Of a stretch of 64,000 nucleotides of DNA, positions 62,423 through 64,000 are shown in pieces. The translations under genes were made by a program, and so were the position numbers. The stretch comes from Methanovulcanius yangii (lineage in GTDB: Archaea > Halobacteriota > Methanomicrobia > Methanomicrobiales > Methanomicrobiaceae): positions 62,001 to 126,000 of the forward strand of contig NZ_LTBL01000001.1 in the NCBI RefSeq assembly GCF_018687785.1, read 5' to 3'. Under the pieces are notes generated by a model. That model worked only from the letters and a program-made list of their open reading frames with translations, did no database searches and was not told where the DNA came from. How positions within the stretch are numbered: position 1 is the first letter of the stretch; each line of letters starts with the position of its first letter.

Positions 62423-63166
62423 ATGGATATTTCATTTCTCTTAAAAATGCACGAGGGTCTTCCCCGCCAGGGGCCGGGAAGCAACGAGTGCACCCGAAAA
62501 GCCTTCTCGATGCTGAAAAATCTCCCCGAACACCCGGAGATCCTCGATATCGGGTGCGGGTCGGGGATGCAGACGGTCGAGCTGGCCCGTATCTGCCCGG
62601 AAGGGCATGTGACTGCGGTCGACATCCACCCGCCGTTCCTCGATGATCTCGCCCGAAGGGCGGAAGCGGCAGGCGTGGGGGAGCGGATTACGACGGTGCG
62701 GGCGTCCATGGACGACCTGCCGTTCGGGGACGGCTCCTTCGACGTCCTCTGGGCGGAGAGCTCCATCTTCATTGTGGGGTTCGGGGAGGGCCTTTCCCTG
62801 TGGAAGCGGCTGCTCCGGCCGGGCGGCTACGCCTGCATCACGGAGGCGGTCTGGTTCACCGACGAACCCTCGCCTGCGGCTGTCGGGTTCTGGAACGACT
62901 GCTACCCTGCGATCACCTCGGTCGAGGAGACGTGTGCGAAGGCCGAAGATGCCGGGTACGAGGTGGTTGCGACCTTCCGCCTCCCCGGCTCCGTCTGGTG
63001 GGACTACTATACGCCGCTCGAAAAAAGGCTCCCCGAGCTGAAGAAGGCGGCCGTGGGCGACCCCGTCGCAGAATCGTTCGTCGCGTTCTCGGAGGGGGAG
63101 ATGGCAGTGTACCGGGAGCACGGGGATGAGTATGGGTACGCGTTCTTTGTTCTGAGGAGGAGGTGA
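62423..63166 (+). CDS. Class I SAM-dependent methyltransferase
   Basis: A 247-residue methyltransferase: an N-terminal 'HEGLPRQGPGSNECTRKAF' block, SAM-binding motif I ILDIGCGSGMQTVELA, an acidic end of motif II in TAVDIHPP, and motif IV 'FDVLWAESSIFIVGF'. The QGPGS block is typical of a family of small methyltransferases in archaea and bacteria with unknown substrate. The start may be 62423 or an in-frame ATG at 62411; the TATA-like element suggests a leaderless or nearly leaderless message. Confidence 0.87.
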   Translation: MDISFLLKMHEGLPRQGPGSNECTRKAFSMLKNLPEHPEILDIGCGSGMQTVELARICPEGHVTAVDIHPPFLDDLARRAEAAGVGERITTVRASMDDLPFGDGSFDVLWAESSIFIVGFGEGLSLWKRLLRPGGYACITEAVWFTDEPSPAAVGFWNDCYPAITSVEETCAKAEDAGYEVVATFRLPGSVWWDYYTPLEKRLPELKKAAVGDPVAESFVAFSEGEMAVYREHGDEYGYAFFVLRRR

Positions 63167-63297
63167 ACCGTCCGGGGGAGGTCAGGAGGTGGATTTCAGC
63201 TGAATGATCCCTCTTCCCGAATCCTTCTCTGTACTCACGGGGGGCCCTCTTCATGATGAGCTCTTCGGTACGCTGTGGAAATCCGGGAAGGGGATCT

Positions 63298-64000
63298 CTA
63301 TTCATCCGTATTTGCCACCCACACCGAAAGAGCGCCCATCTGCCTGAACGCTTCCATCATGGGGAGTTTGATCCCGGAACGACGAGCGCTCAGGAAAAAC
63401 CTCCATCGATCCCGCAGCCTCGGCCCGCCCGTCCCTTCTGAGGAGAGAAGGTAATCGAGCGTTTCCCGCTCCCGTTTCATCCAGGCGAACCGGGAAAGCA
63501 CCGCCCCGGCATACCTCTCGGGACCCGGCCAGGTGTCTGCCAGTATTTTTGCACATTCGAGGGAATGCACGATCCCTTCTCCGGTGAAGGGGGAAACCGT
63601 CCCGATCGATTCACCAACTCCGACGACCAACTGGGATGTACCGTCACTGCGCTCCCGTCTGAGGTACAATGGCCTCGAATGGTACGGGGAAGCGACCCGT
63701 ATGGAACCCCGGCAACTGCATTTGACGGTGAACGAGAACTTTTCTGACGTCTCCCGGTAAAAGCGTTCCAATATACTCTCGTGCCGGATCGGGCCGACAC
63801 CGCCGACGCCGATGTGATACTGACTGTGACCGACGGGAAAGATCCACAGGTACCCGAGGCCCGGTATCCGGTTCCCGTACACCCCCGCTCCGAGGTGCCT
63901 GTCCCCTTCGGACGTCACGGCGACCCGGTGCTGCAGCGTCGGCATCGTCAGTTCCGACCGGCAGGGAGGAAGGAGGGCCCGCCGGATGCCGGTTGCATCC
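63298..64000 (-). CDS. Geranylgeranyl-reductase-family flavoprotein, 5' part outside window
   Basis: The C-terminal 233 residues of an FAD-dependent oxidoreductase. The reading frame stays open to the window edge through DATGIRRALLPP, the site after the FAD-binding domain in geranylgeranyl reductases. Next come GYLWIFPVG and 'GESIGTVSPFTGEGIVHSLE', the FAD-contacting GD/GE-x-P motif of the family. Such enzymes saturate isoprenoid chains of archaeal membrane lipids or act on other substrates. The N-terminal Rossmann part (GxGxxG) lies right of the window. Confidence 0.85.
   Translation of the reverse strand, partial: DATGIRRALLPPCRSELTMPTLQHRVAVTSEGDRHLGAGVYGNRIPGLGYLWIFPVGHSQYHIGVGGVGPIRHESILERFYRETSEKFSFTVKCSCRGSIRVASPYHSRPLYLRRERSDGTSQLVVGVGESIGTVSPFTGEGIVHSLECAKILADTWPGPERYAGAVLSRFAWMKRERETLDYLLSSEGTGGPRLRDRWRFFLSARRSGIKLPMMEAFRQMGALSVWVANTDE

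Overview
The window comes from a methanogenic archaeon, most likely of the order Methanomicrobiales. The anchor is a methyl-coenzyme M reductase operon (mcrB, mcrD, mcrG, mcrA, minus strand, 50416-54755) whose McrA carries all the expected active-site and modified-residue positions. Supporting signs are archaeal TATA boxes, a mix of Shine-Dalgarno starts (GGAGGTGATC-type) and leaderless starts, a PEF-CTERM surface protein, PEGA/PKD and DUF11 secreted proteins, a family-4 uracil-DNA glycosylase and a FilR1-type regulator. Genes are GC-rich, while the spacers are strikingly AT-rich. I do not assign a genus. No rRNA, tRNA, CRISPR array or insertion sequence was found.

Layout. 0.3-2.6 kb: sulfur-trafficking/Fe-S operon TusA-DsrE-IscS-IscU, in which IscS lacks the PLP lysine. 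2.9-5.3 kb: secreted protein, flavodoxin, RRM protein, DUF504 protein. 5.5-7.5 kb: six-gene operon of small membrane/coiled-coil proteins without a recognised function, three of which share one motif. 8.0-14.8 kb: membrane protein, CPA1 antiporter, small Cys-rich and mini-membrane proteins, Asp/Glu-racemase-like protein, orphan ABC ATPase, SLC13 permease with TrkA-C domains. 15.0-18.4 kb: grpE-dnaK-dnaJ. 18.7-23.3 kb: two 52-residue zinc-ribbon paralogues, acetyltransferase, methyltransferase, overlapping UbiA/UbiB-like pair. 23.5-31.7 kb: giant PEGA/PKD surface protein, UPF0182 protein, uracil-DNA glycosylase and Fe-S flavoprotein.

31.7-37.5 kb: REC-PAS-PAS protein, ArsB-type permease, DUF2769 protein, RibD-like reductase, tandem-wHTH FilR1-like regulator. 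37.5-38.4 kb: AT-rich spacer and the decayed C-terminal part of a serine hydrolase (class C beta-lactamase family). 38.6-50.1 kb: HEAT-repeat protein, thioesterase, MscS-like TM protein, lipoproteins, peroxiredoxin, mini-membrane protein plus YbjQ, DUF5661, CPA2 antiporter, DUF169 protein and a small zinc ribbon. 50.4-54.9 kb: mcr operon. 55.4-57.2 kb: a (GGTT)n tract upstream of a PEF-CTERM toroid protein. 57.4-64 kb: SOUL protein, small proteins, a second giant repeat protein sharing its repeat with the first, a methyltransferase and an edge-truncated geranylgeranyl-reductase-like gene.

Together the genes cover energy metabolism (mcr), sulfur/Fe-S supply, protein folding, ion homeostasis (four transporters) and a large outward-facing surface repertoire. 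The most promising undescribed units are the six-gene coiled-coil operon and the PLP-less IscS operon.
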